Source of the DNA: Acanthaster planci
Lineage: Eukaryota; Echinodermata; Asteroidea; Valvatida; Acanthasteridae
DNA length: 64,000 bases
Reading direction: 5' to 3'
Assembly (NCBI RefSeq): GCF_001949145.1
Contig: NW_019091564.1
Coordinates: forward strand, 339,925-403,924
The position numbers were made by a program, and so were the translations under genes. Shown piece after piece: positions 27,100 to 38,048 of the stretch; the first letter of the stretch is position 1, and every line of letters starts with the position of its first letter. The notes below the pieces were generated by a model. It was not told where the DNA came from, ran no database searches, and was given only the letters and a program-made list of their open reading frames with translations.

Positions 27100-27290
27100 G
27101 CGCCGCACTGAGATAGCAATCAAGAAACGCGAAGCCCGCAAGGCCCAAGCTACCACTACTCCTAGCGCGCCACCCACCCACAGGTGCCCCACCCACAGGT
27201 GCCCCACCTGTGGCAGAGGACTCTTCGTCTGGATTGGCCTTATCGGTCATCTCTGGGTCCACCAACAGAAAACCTCAAGCTAACCAGCGA
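27100..27290 (+). pseudogene. C-terminal zinc-finger tail of the same non-LTR retrotransposon
   Basis: Reads EIAIKKREARKAQ, a Pro/Thr-rich linker with a duplicated HRCPT, then CPTCGRGLFVWIGLIGHL followed by H. This is the C2H2-like finger at the end of CFDP2-like endonuclease/RT polyproteins. It follows about 1 kb of unrelated sequence that replaces the RT domain. Confidence 0.65.
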
Positions 27291-27425
27291 ACTTGACCAT
27301 CTTCGAAAACGAAGGGCGAACAACAATATGTATGCTTTGTTTTCCTTACTGCTTTGCACACACACGGCCTACGTTTATGAATTGTTTGGCAGTGTAAATA
27401 TGACACGCCCCTAGAACTCCTGTCA

Positions 27426-28734
27426 CAATGTCAGTTCTGTTATTCCTGGAAGACTGGGAAACCACAAGTCTGTAATTATCTGGACATGGTACCTTTTCAT
27501 GTACATGTGGTTATATGTTTTTCGGTTTGACGGAATTTCATAACATTTTGGTAGATCCAGACTTTTTCACGTTTGTTTTGACTAAATATTCAGGGTAGAA
27601 AACCTTATTGTCTTTTTATTGTCCTTTTGGAAAGAATGGAAACTAAAGTTTGTTTTGGGTTTATTTTTCATGCATATCATGTACATGTATAATTACACTG
27701 TAAGCACAACTGATGCAAGTTTCTTGTAATTTCTTTATAGTTTTATCACATATCTTTATCACGTATCATATCCTGATGGTTATGCTAACGGATAAGGGCT
27801 TTCCCTTTGCTCTGAGGTCGGTATAACCTCACCCACAGATTCTGTATCTTGATTGGCCGAAAGTTTGTCATGTGTCGCTTGCTTATTTTACAATTTTCAT
27901 ACCACCGCTTCAAAAAAGACTATACCAGGCAGCCTCATTCTGAAAAAGAACTATACCCATAGCAACGAAAGCACAGGCGTGTATTTCGGCTCATAGCAAA
28001 CAACATTGGTTAACATATGTATTCAAACGTTGCTGTTCCGCTTGGAATTCTTGAATTAAATCTGATGAATGTGAAGCCTCGGGAGAATAGCATGCTGCAC
28101 GGATCACCTCGAGAGGCTAGTTTTACTGTACCACTCGAAAACAGTCAATATTTGTCTACTATCTTTAAATGCATTATAATAAAAAAATTAATATGGAAAT
28201 ATCAGAAAGTTCTATAAGATGAGTTCCAATTTACTCATCGAAATTCAAAGCCAAATCGAATAAGGAAAAACGAAATGTGATACAGAAATTTAATAAGGCT
28301 AAATGTAATTTACAGTTCTTATTTAAAAATCTAATTTACAATTCGGATGTCAAAAACTCAGTCCTTGCAAAAAATCGATTATGACGCGAGCATTTCAAAT
28401 TCGATTTTAAAAAACTGTTGCCGTTATAATTCAAATTTAACTGTTGGCGCTATGAAGATTTTTCATCTTTTCAACTGAAGTTATATTCTAACTACAGATA
28501 ACAACTTTTAAAAAGTAGGTGAGCCACAGAATAGGCTTTACTAAACGTCGATTTCAATAAAAGATATTTATTTAAGGATTATTACTTATGTTGTACATGT
28601 TAGTTTTAATTTCTTCGTTTTATGAATATTTTAATTCAATGTTTATTTTTTTTATCGCTTAATCTTTAATTATGTTTTATAACTCCTGTTACTTTGTTTT
28701 AATTATTTAAAGTTAGTTTAATTTTTGCATTTTA
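27426..28734. other. intergenic, nothing recognised
   Basis: AT-rich sequence with no exon or named repeat recognised. tttatt at 28642-28647 would be a minus-strand AATAAA about 270 bases beyond the methyltransferase stop codon and could be its poly(A) signal. Confidence 0.45.
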
Positions 28735-28800
28735 CTTTACAGCGCCTTGAGATGTCATTGACATGGAAAGCGTTTTTTAAATAATTCATTATTATTATCA
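28735..28800 (+). mobile_element. 3'-terminal fragment of an L2/CR1-like retrotransposon
   Basis: The sequence acagcgccttgagatg, then ggaaagcg and ttaaataattcattattattatc, is the typical 3' end of L2/CR1-type elements (gcgcc ttgaga ... gcgc.tataaat plus a short tandem tail). No coding part is attached, as expected of a severely 5'-truncated insertion. Confidence 0.6.
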
Positions 28801-28912
28801 TTTAACCTAGCTAGAACTCCAATTTTAAATGGTGCTCAGGGAAATCACCCCCCCTTCAACAGCCACTCGCGGTGGACATGTTTGGACTGACGTGACGTCA
28901 GATGCTTTGTTC

Positions 28913-31900
28913 TCAGATGACCTTGCCTTGTTTTGAAAACCGAACTTGACTTAGCTTATTTAAGAGCGTGGACGACCATAAAAAAGTGGTGAAGCGGTAA
29001 CTTTCGGCGCGAGACTTGTCTTTGGAGCATTCCATCCCCCACTGCCACAAATCCTGTAGGTAATCCTCCTGGTCCGCCGCAGGAATCAGTGGTGTTTCTC
29101 CCAAACATGTCTTCATGAATACTGCCAACAGCAAGCAATTGCATTAATTAAGTTAGAAATATCAGCCTGTTAGAGTAGTTAACTAATTGGGATTGAGTTC
29201 CACACAGAGACGCCACCCGTGCACAAACCCTACGAGATTGGTCCGAGAAATTCTAGATGATTTCTAAGTGAATACCTCAATATTTTCCCTGCTAAATTTC
29301 ACTTTTAGCCTGTTCATGTTACTGCTTTCAGATAGTTAATGTAGGTGACTGTAGGGAAAAACTGGTGGCGTCTGTACATGGAATTCTTCCCCACGAATAT
29401 AAATTCTGTAGAGTGATTCATAAAACGTAGGCATTTGTGTTTCCAGTGGCGTAAATCTGTGCTGGAAATTGGGGGATGAGAAAAGGTGGTGAATTGCCTG
29501 GCCATGGAAATTTGGAAAGTGGGGGAAGCAATGCCATATACACTATATGATGTTCGTGATAAAGATGTACATCTGTAATGTGTATCAAATTCATACAGAA
29601 TCTTACATCAGAATGGTATAGTTAGGGCTTTTTAAAATTGTTTTCCCTTTTTAGTGATATGGCAAACATTTCAGTGGTTTGGAAATCTTAACAAGTCTTC
29701 ACAATCCCCCCTTTTTTTGCGAATCACAAAAAGGGTGTAGGGAATGATGCAATAGCCCGTCCCCCTTCAAACAGTGGGGGATATATAACCCCCCCCGGAT
29801 TTACGCCAATGTGTGTTTCAAACCCCGCGGCAGGTTCATGAGGAAAAAAACACTGAAGGACCAAATGAATTTCCCAACTGTTTGAAATGAAAACAGACGG
29901 TTGAAATGGTCATAATTGTAAATGGTTGAAAATAGCGGTCAATCTTTTATTCTTAAAATACTGTTTTATCCGAAACTCCTGTTCGTTTTTGGTTTGCAAA
30001 GCTCTTCAACCACCGATTTGCTCTGTTGTTTTGTTCAGTGACGTACTGCAGTTTTGACTGGACTTGAAAATAATCATTGCCGACTCTCACGTTTGAACTG
30101 AGTTTCAGATAGGTACACCTCGTGCTGCCGCACTTCGCAGTTCGCCCGCTCCCATCCACACGCTTTGAAGACTTCCTCTGTGTCCGATGCGGATCGGGTC
30201 CACTGACGCAGTTGTGATTGGTAATCCTGAAAGATTCGGGAGATAGCAAATAACACAATGAATGCGTCAGACTGTAAGATAGGTCGTGTTCAAAGATACA
30301 AAGCATCAGTGGCGTAGATCTGTCTTAACGAGCGGGGGGATGCCATGTGATGGTCTGGGGCGACAAACCAAGTGACATTGTTGTCGGTGACCCTCGGCCG
30401 CCACCCCCTCCCCCGATAAAATTGACTTTAGTAGGATCCGTGCCTTGTTTCCGATGCTCTGGCATTCAGGTAGTGTGCATCATACCAAAGTTTACTAAAA
30501 TATACGCCTAAATATTTACGTTTTATCGTTTTTCTCTCTCCATCTCTTGTGCCTCCGTGAAACCTACAATAATAAGAACCCAATGTGGGACAGTTCAGTG
30601 AACTACTTAACATTAGCGTATGCAGGGGAGGGGGATAACTTGGCCCCCTGTGGGACTTTTTGTTCTTTTAATCGATACTTCATAGGGGAGTAGGAAAGAA
30701 AGTAATCAGTATTTTTGTTTATCAAAAATTAGCGCCAAAACCCTATTAAAGAAAACAACACCAGTAAATAAAAGCAAGGATGTCGGGACAAGCTTTTGAT
30801 ACCCCCCCAACATCATGTTGAATGCGCCTGAAGCCGAATGCATTCGCATTCCCCGGAAGAGCCACCAGACATAGAACCACATCACGGAAACGTTTCGCCC
30901 GACTTGTCTCATGAAAGGTTTGGCCTATGTGTGTTGCTCGCGAGCCGGTCGTACGTATGGTGGCCCTAGAGGAACATGATCGCCAATATTGCCGTAAATA
31001 TTCACGATCAAAATACTCGACCTGCTCTCCAGTTGGCAACATTTCCGTCAATATTTGCGACCAAAATTCACGACTCGCTCACTGGCCGCAAATATTGACG
31101 TCAATATTCGTGACGGAGAGCATGCCAAGTATTGTGGAAAGCTTATAGGGGGCCTGTGCCCAACGTCCTTAAACCGTTTACGCAAAGGCCGCTGGGCCAA
31201 GAGAAAATGAGTGATGGATTGAGAAAGATAAAAGTGCAACGCGAAATTGGCCCTGTATGCGGTCCCTCCACACAAAATTGTCCAGTTTTTCTTGTATGAA
31301 AACTGATTTTCCGACAAAATGGCTTTTACATTTTGTGTGATCGTGGTGTCCGTGAATAGGTTTGAAAGCAAAATCCCTTTGCGCTGATCTCAGAACTATG
31401 CGAGGTTTTCAGTAAAATGTAAGTTTTCACAAAATTTGGTCGGTTTAGCTTATGCACGTGTGCAGTATTTGAGCAGATGAGACCAACGTTTCCATGTGAG
31501 GAGTCAGCGGTTCCGGTACCAATTAACTGCGGTACACCGAGCACAACTGAGATAAAGCAAGCCATATAGTTACTGATAATTTCGAAGGCAGCAGGACCAA
31601 ATGACATACCAGTCGAAGATACCAAGGCAGAATATTATTAAGACAACAACTGGCATTCTATACACATGTTATTTTTTTTTTAAATTCACGATAGCAAGAC
31701 GTGGAATGAGGAACAAGTCCCAAATGATTGGAAGGAAGGTTTCATTAAGCTATACCGAGGAAAGGGGATCTGAGGGTGTGCAGTCACTTCAGACTGAGGG
31801 ATAACGCTCCTTTCAATGCCAGGTAAAATCCTGAACAAAATCACCTTAGAGAGGGTGAAAGAGGCAATCGCCATCAAGTTCCGGGACCAACAGACGGGTG

Positions 31901-34900
31901 CCGGAAAATAGACCAAATCGCCATCTTACATATTATCGTGGAGCAGTCACTGAAGTGCAACTCTCCTCTGTGTATATACACATTTTATTGATTTCGGAAA
32001 AGCCCTTGACTAGCGTCGATAGGGAATCACTATGAAAATTGATTATGGAATACATGAGAAGCTCGTTTTCTCTAGTCAAGTGTACATGTACATATCAGGA
32101 CATGTCATACAGAGTTGTCCACGCCGGTCGTCTGTCAAAAAGTTTAAGGTCAAAACCGAAGTCCGTTAGGGATGCCTGTTATCAACCCGTCTTGTTCCTT
32201 CTAAGCCTAGTTTCCATATCGACGAACGAAACGCAGAGAGCAATGTAATCGAAACACAAACTGCAACGCAGACATATGGGAACATGTCAAACGGAAGTAT
32301 CGCCAGCCCCAAAAACCTGAGCCTCAGACGGATCGGCAAAGTTGAGCCCGGGTCGATGTTCTATATATTGACAAGAATATAGTATAAAAATCAGTGCTCT
32401 GATAAACTTGTAATTGCCGAGCTTTCGGTAACTGAGTACCTTCTTCAAGGCATTCAGATTCAGTGATTCAGTGTGAACTGAATCTGCTTGCCCTGAAGGT
32501 GTCCGGTTACCGAAAGCTCGGCAATTACAAGTTTAAGAGCACTGATTTTATACGATATTTTTTTGGTCAATATTCTGATCATGGTGCTACGCAGCCCTTC
32601 CGTAGTTTTAAACAACGATGTCCTCGCTTAGTACCATGATTCATTTTGTCATTTTTTTCCTTATTACTTGCTTCAGTCATCAACAAAATAGCTGGCCATA
32701 AACAAATTACATCAAAATTAGATATATCAGTTTAGCTTCAAGAGGTGACACTGCCACCTAAAAATGGCATTTAGTACGAAACTTTTCGGAGTTTCAAATG
32801 CTTAATTTTTTGTTAAAATGATGCCACGCAGCCTGCGTTTCTTCCCCGAAACTCTAAAGCTTGAAAGAGCAATGCTACCGCCGAGGCTCTGTACAGAGTT
32901 TAGAAGATTGTACTTCATCACCTGTAATGGCTATAACTGTTAATTGGGCTTTAGTACAACTTCTGTAAACAAATGTCCTTTTGAAGCGAGCATTTTCTTT
33001 GTGATTTTTTTCCTTATATTGGTAAATGTTTATACGTACACCACACACAAAGTGGATTAGCGTGACATTGACAGGGCACGTGGCAAGAGTGTGCAGCACT
33101 GCAACCTTATATTTTAGTTACATGTACAACATGCGTTTTAAAATCCGAGTTATACTTGATACCCATGAAGGTTTTTTTGTCTGTGAACTGATGGAAAGTG
33201 ACCATGGACGTGTCCAAGTAGACAAGTGTGGTTTAGCGTGGGATTTATAGCGAAACGGAAATTCTTTTACTTCCATTAAAATCGCCCCTTTGAAATCTCT
33301 GTCTGAAGGGCCACCTACATCCAAGGAGCAAACTAATCTGTTAATGTTTTAGTTAAAAAACCTACTCCGATATGGAAGATGGTCTCCGATTCTAATACCT
33401 TCACATATGGACCCCACTTCTTGTGGCCTTTCAGGAATGAAGTCGCTTGAAGTAAAACGAAGTTGTCGTCTTGGCCGTCAATGATAAACAGCGCCTCCCC
33501 AGCAGACTTGAGACACTTCGAGATGCTCCGGATTGCCTCAAGTTCATCCGGAACCCAATGAAGAACGTAGAAGCAGACGACTTTGTCGAACTTTTCCCGC
33601 CAGTCCGGGTTGTCGCCCACCGTCTGTGCGTCACATTTGAAGTACGCTACGTTGCAGACCGAGTTGGATTCGGCGGCAACGGCCAACATTTCTTCCGAGT
33701 TATCAATGGCTGAAAAGGAATCCCCCCCAAAAAAAGCGAAAGAGGTTATTACAGAACCTCCTGGTTTCACACTGATTGCTAGGTGGAGGGCGATTTGGTG
33801 GTTTGTTGAGTGGAACGAATAACCAGTGGAAATTTAAAATATAGGCCACTTTTCAATATAGCAATTCAAGCTTTTGATTCTTTACCTCCAAATTTAGAGA
33901 GGCACTGCTGTAGCCTCCTTTCAATCCACTGAAATGACAAGACTGGTCATAAAAACACTGCTTGTATTTTGTCAACAATGAAATTGTTTAAGATAAATTC
34001 CCTTTTTCAAATTTGTACTCTTCTTTAATATGCTATCAACTACTTGAATCTTTTGGGGAAAGGCGGGTTGGAAATGCACTTTTTAGCATTTTAATATTAC
34101 CCATGCACTGCAAAAAATCCAGAGTTGTCACAGGACCATTTCAACGATTTTCACTGGTGTTAAGATTTTTTGGCGTTATTTTTGGCTGGTGTTACTTTTA
34201 ACACCTTCCACTTCATTGTAAAAGTTGTAGATATACAAAATAACACAAGCGGTGTTAAAGTAACACATTTTGGAGTGGTCATCCGATAGCACCGCATTTT
34301 TCAGCCGGCGTCGCATTTTTCAACCGGCGCCGCACTTTCGATTGGGCGTTGCATTTTTGGTTGGGCGTGGTATTTTTCAACGAAAAATGCGACGCCGGTT
34401 GCAAAATACGACGCCAGTCGAAAAATGCGACGCCTGTTGAAAATGCAACGCCGGCTGAAAAATGCGACGCCGGCTGAAAAATGCGACGCCTGTTGAAAAA
34501 TCCGATTAGAAGGCAAACATTATGGTGTTTCATATGTTACGTTGTTTCATATGTGCCATCCGGCTTCGCATTTTTCAACCAGCGTCGCATTTTTCAGTCA
34601 GTGTCGCATTTTTCAACCGGTGCCGCATTTAGGTGTGAATAAGCCGCGCAGCCATTAACGTTGATGGTGAAGCCATGGTCTGGCTAACCTGACATTGTCG
34701 ACTGGAACGGTTAAGGTATGCGTAAATATGTTTAATGATTATGGAAACGGCTTAATTAGCATGTATTTGTCGACTGGCTGACCTGACATTGTCGACTGGA
34801 ACGGTAAAGGTATGCGTACATATGTTTAATGATTATGGAAACGGCTTAATTAGCATGTATTCGTCGACTGGCTGGCCTGACATTGTCGACTGGAACGGTA

Positions 34901-37900
34901 AAGGTATGCGTACATATGTTTAATGATTATGGAAACGGCTTAATTAGCATGTATTCGTCGACTGGCTGACCTGACATTGTCGACTGGAACGGTAAAGGTA
35001 TGCGTAAATGTGTTTAATGATTATGGAAACGGTAAAATTAGCAAGTATTTGTCGATTGGTAGAGCTGCAGGTAAATAAATTTACAGCCCTTTAATGACTG
35101 GTCCCCGTCCCTATATTTCGTAGGGTCCAGTGGCTAGCTGCAATTTAACATATGCGATAAGCCCTGTCAATTTTAATGGCTTTATAGCCCAACTGAAACG
35201 ATGCTGAATAGCTATCCAACACTCCGCTATGCTTATTTATATTTCAACTATGTAAGTTGAGACATTCATAATGGTAGTACGATCCAGTGTCCGATGATGA
35301 AAATGTGACTAGTGACGACTAGTGTAATGGGCAGGCATCCTACTCAATGTGAAGTGAATGGGGTCATGAACCGGTAGGTTACGACCATTTGCGTATTGGG
35401 GGAGTGAAGACGTATGGAAAGCATTAGGCTACGTAACCATGACCACGACCCTGTTCACGGCCTTTGGAAGGCAGAAAAGCGGCCACTTTTTGTCCTCCAT
35501 AAACCTGCGTAAATTTTGGCTCGACTTTTCTCAGCAGCTGTGCAGCGAGCATGATGCTATCTCTCGCTGCAAAGTTGACGAACCCATTACGTTATATATA
35601 TTTCTCCCCAACGTCCGTGTCGTTAAGTTCGCCACGTATTTGCGTGGAAATAATATGCGTTCACTTTTTGGCCAGTTTTAAACAAACGGAACCTCTACAA
35701 ATCATTTTTATTAAACAGACAAAAGTTTATATAACTGTTATGAAAAAACGTATTTCTTCACAGTCTAGTGCCATATGGAAACTCCATAGTCGTGTGTTAG
35801 ATCGGTTTTTGTTGACTTCTCAAGAGCATTCAACACTATTGTACCTCATTTATTGATAGAAAAATGACTCGAGTTAAATGTTGCTCCTAAGCTTATTCAT
35901 AACTTCCTTGTAAACAGACCTCAATAGGTGCAGTGNNNNNNNNNNNNNNNNNNNNNNNNNNNNNNNNNNNNNNNNNNNNNNNNNNNNNNNNNNNNNNNNN
36001 NNNNNNNNNNNNNNNNNNNNNNNNNNNNNNNNNNNNNNNNNNNNNNNNNNNNNNNNNNNNNNNNNNNNNNNNNNNNNNNNNNNNNNNNNNNNNNNNNNNN
36101 NNNNNNNNNNNNNNNNNNNNNNNNNNNNNNNNNNNNNNNNNNNNNNNNNNNNNNNNNNNNNNNNNNNNNNNNNNNNNNNNNNNNNNNNNNNNNNNNNNNN
36201 NNNNNNNNNNNNNNNNNNNNNCAATAATGTCACTTCAAGTACAGTATGAAGTCTCTTAGTCTCGGACCTCCTCGAGGTTGTGCTATTTCACCCATTTGTT
36301 TTCATTGTACACAAATGACTGCAGTGTTCTGGGCTCTAACTGTGCAATAATTAAATATGCAAATGATACTGTTATTAGTGGTTTCTTGCAAGATGATGTA
36401 GATGATGACTTCAAACAAGTTGAATGATTTGTAGATTGGTGTGACAATGATTACTTGGTCTGGAGTGTATAATACAAAACAAAAGAAATGATGTTTTATT
36501 TTCGGCGTTCTCGATCTAGCCGCATCCTCTTGGTCATACATGGCCAGTGTATTGACCAGGTTTCTGAATACAAGTATCTGGGAACAGTGATTGATGAGTG
36601 ATTGATCACAAGTTGCAGCTAGCAAGACAAGCCAGAGGTTATACTTCCTTAGAAACCTTTGGGAGTTTCATTTGGATAGTATAGCATACAAGCACTATTT
36701 TATCAGTCAGCGATACAGAGTGTCCTTATGTTGAAATTCCTCTCGTGCGCATTTGGTAATCTCTCACAGATTAATATAAAAAACACCGCGCAAAATTGCC
36801 CAGAAAATAACCCAATCAAACCTTCCCTCAATCGACACCTTGTATGAGAACCAAAGGCCACATCATTGTGTGTAACCCCCCCCTACACACACACACCCAC
36901 ATGCAATGCACCTTTCTTTGTGTTACAATCGATCGGGAGTGTGCTTGTATGTCCCCAAGACTATGCGTTGCCGGTTTAGACAGTCGTTTGTTCCAAATGC
37001 TATTCACATTTTAACAGAAATTCCAAGTGGTTTATTGTTGTTCACTTAACTGAGTAAAGTTTTAATTACTATCCGGCTTATAATTTATGTCCATGTTTTT
37101 GTATTTCTTGGCAAGTAATTTGTGAGCTTTAGTTTGACAATTGTATTTGATGTGTTTAAAGTGTGTATGGATGGTTTGTTATAATATTTACGTGCTTTTG
37201 TACTATGTTCTATTTTGGTAATGTGCTTTTATCTGGAGTCAAACTTCTATGTTTCACGTGGACAATAAATTTTAACAACAAAACAGGAAAAGAAGAAAGA
37301 GATAGTGAGTGACCTAAATTTTTGTCGACTTTTTTTCGTCTCCGGGATTTTTGGCAAACCGTTCAAAAGTGTGGTAGTGCGAAACTGAAATCTGGCCAAA
37401 ATTTCTTTTTGGGGGGGATGGTGCCTTCGTCGTAGGCACTGCCCCTGGTTTTAGCTTACAAACCGACTTGATGCCGAGTTGCTTTTTCAGCATGACTGTT
37501 TCGTCTCGTGAATCGTCTCTGAAGTGGACTTTGCACTCTTGCACCCATTTTGTTTCACATCCCAACATCGCTGCATAGAATTGTGCACATTGTGGAACTA
37601 CTCCAGCCATCACAGTTTCACGTTAAGCCGGATACTGTCATAATGATGGTACCCCCAGACGTTGATTTTAATAGCACTATCAGTTTATTGGTATTTTAGA
37701 TCTGTGCTTGACCCTTTCAGAAGTTGGGCGCTCCGCGTGTTTGATCGTCGTTTTCAAAGGGACAAAAGTTTCGTTTTTGCTCTCTAATTTTGAGCGATAG
37801 CAGTGGGTTCAAAAGCCATGGGATGTACCCTCTGTACTCCTTCGGCTGAGATCAAACATGGAAAAGAAACTACCTGTTATGAACTTGACTCCCTTAGCAA

Positions 37901-38048
37901 TCCAAGCAGTCTCTTCGCCAGTACCACATCCCACATCGAGGACGGTGTCCTCCCGTCTCAACCCCAACTTGTTGATGTGATGTTTGATGAAAGAGTGCTG
38001 AATGACCCTTGCATCCCCACAGTAGTCTTCGCTGGCTGTGAAATTCAT
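28913..38048 (-). CDS. juvenile hormone acid methyltransferase-like SAM-dependent methyltransferase, four coding exons
   Basis: Exons on the minus strand: 38048-37874, 33709-33399, 30226-30091 and 29121-28913. All are GT-AG with matching phases (1, 0, 1), giving about 276 aa. SAM-binding motif I is VLDVGCGTGEET (exon 1), followed by the acidic loop AIDNSEEM. FDKVVCFYVLHWVPD is the class I methyltransferase post-motif, and KWGPYVK, ACGWERANCEVRQHEVYL and PAADQEDYLQDLW fit the JHAMT-like C-terminal half. Substrate unknown; invertebrate deuterostomes carry many such paralogues. The last ~15 codons appear frameshifted: the next frame reads HHFFMVVHALK and stop, which looks like the ancestral end. 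An acceptor just upstream of the ATG (at 38076) and a possible donor-ended segment near 38590-38760 suggest a 5' UTR exon. Introns are full of retroelement debris. Confidence 0.85.
31585..32335 (+). pseudogene. non-LTR reverse transcriptase pseudogene in methyltransferase intron
   Basis: Pieces in shifting frames spell RT motifs: AAGPNDIPVE, WNEEQVPNDWKEGFIKL-like text, SMPGKILNKITLERVKEAI, FRDQQTGAGK, FRKSP near the FEKAFDSVDRE site, YQDMSYRVVHAGRLS and VRQGCLLS-like text. Many stops and frameshifts are present. It lies opposite to the host gene's strand. Clade cannot be set by eye; it is neither the Rex1-like nor the CFDP2-like type seen elsewhere in the window. Confidence 0.7.
32365..32573. 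mobile_element. ~200-bp foldback element next to an RT pseudogene
   Basis: The left arm, 32365-32465 (atattgac ... aaatcagtgctc ... aacttgtaattgccgagctt tcggtaac), is the inverse of the right arm, 32476-32573 (gttaccgaaagctcggcaat ... gagcactgattt ... gtcaatat), with a short loop. It is non-coding. It resembles the inverted terminal segments of some retroelements or a foldback MITE. Confidence 0.65.
34291..34632. repeat. 21-bp GC-rich minisatellite in alternating orientation
   Basis: Units of about 21 bp of the type gcatttttcaaccggcgtc are read forward at 34291-34380, inverted at 34381-34500 (gaaaaatgcgacgccggct), and forward again at about 34564-34632. Because 21 is a multiple of three, repetitive open frames arise (34279-34533). 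These are not evidence of a gene. Confidence 0.8.
34681..35056. repeat. 94-bp tandem repeat, four copies
   Basis: The landmark gacattgtcgactggaacgg recurs at 34691, 34785, 34879 and 34973, exactly 94 bp apart. Each unit also carries ggtatgcgta, tttaatgattatggaaacgg and a second gtcgact. The first three units are nearly identical and the fourth is diverged at its end. It lies in an intron of the methyltransferase gene. Confidence 0.92.
35795..37010 (+). pseudogene. Rex1-like non-LTR reverse transcriptase pseudogene, interrupted by assembly gap
   Basis: Before the gap, VDFSRAFNTIVPHLL (35810-35860) is an RT palm motif. After it come LGPPRGCAISPICF (an SSPQGCVLSPLLF equivalent near 36260), KYANDTVISG (the YADDT box with a changed catalytic residue), VDWCDNDYLVW, and QVSEYKYLGTVID near 36560-36595. 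The remaining tail to about 37010 resembles the C-terminal domain. Multiple stops are present. The order and wording fit the Rex1/Babar group of CR1-like elements, by recall. Confidence 0.7.
35936..36221. other. assembly gap (286 N)
   Basis: Run of N. Frames that cross it are artefacts. It falls within a retrotransposon remnant inside the methyltransferase intron, a likely reason for failed assembly. Confidence 1.
37314..37613 (-). pseudogene. THAP-domain-like fragment
   Basis: The minus-strand frame contains KWVQECKVHFRDD followed at the right spacing by KLKPGAVPTTKAPSPPKR. In THAP zinc fingers the C-terminal half reads C..HF..DD ... LKPGAVPTIF, so this looks like the second half of a THAP domain, without the first CxxxxC and Trp-containing half. 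It sits in the same orientation inside intron 1 of the methyltransferase gene. It may be an exon of a nested gene, a P-element-like transposase relic, or chance. Confidence 0.35.

Larger units (their letters stand above)
24076..27425 (+). mobile_element. decayed non-LTR retrotransposon with lost RT core, bracketed by direct repeats
   Basis: The element's protein remnants are an endonuclease and RT-leader part (24517-26075) and a C-terminal zinc-finger part (27100-27290). The sequence between about 26076 and 27100, where the catalytic RT domain should be, has no RT motifs. A ~75-bp 3'-end-like sequence (tatgtatgctttt ... ctgctttgcacacac ... gaattgtttggcagtgtaaatatgac) follows the C-terminus at 27327-27405. 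An earlier copy sits before the 5' end at 24079-24160. Confidence 0.65.

Noticed and set aside
32385-32560. Hammerhead ribozyme of a Penelope-like element
   Set aside because: The hairpin lacks the CTGATGA and paired GAAA core in the right arrangement.
34291-35056. CRISPR array
   Set aside because: Units are contiguous minisatellite repeats without unique spacers, in an animal intron.
35874-36259. Open frames across the N gap
   Set aside because: Frames are formed by undetermined bases.
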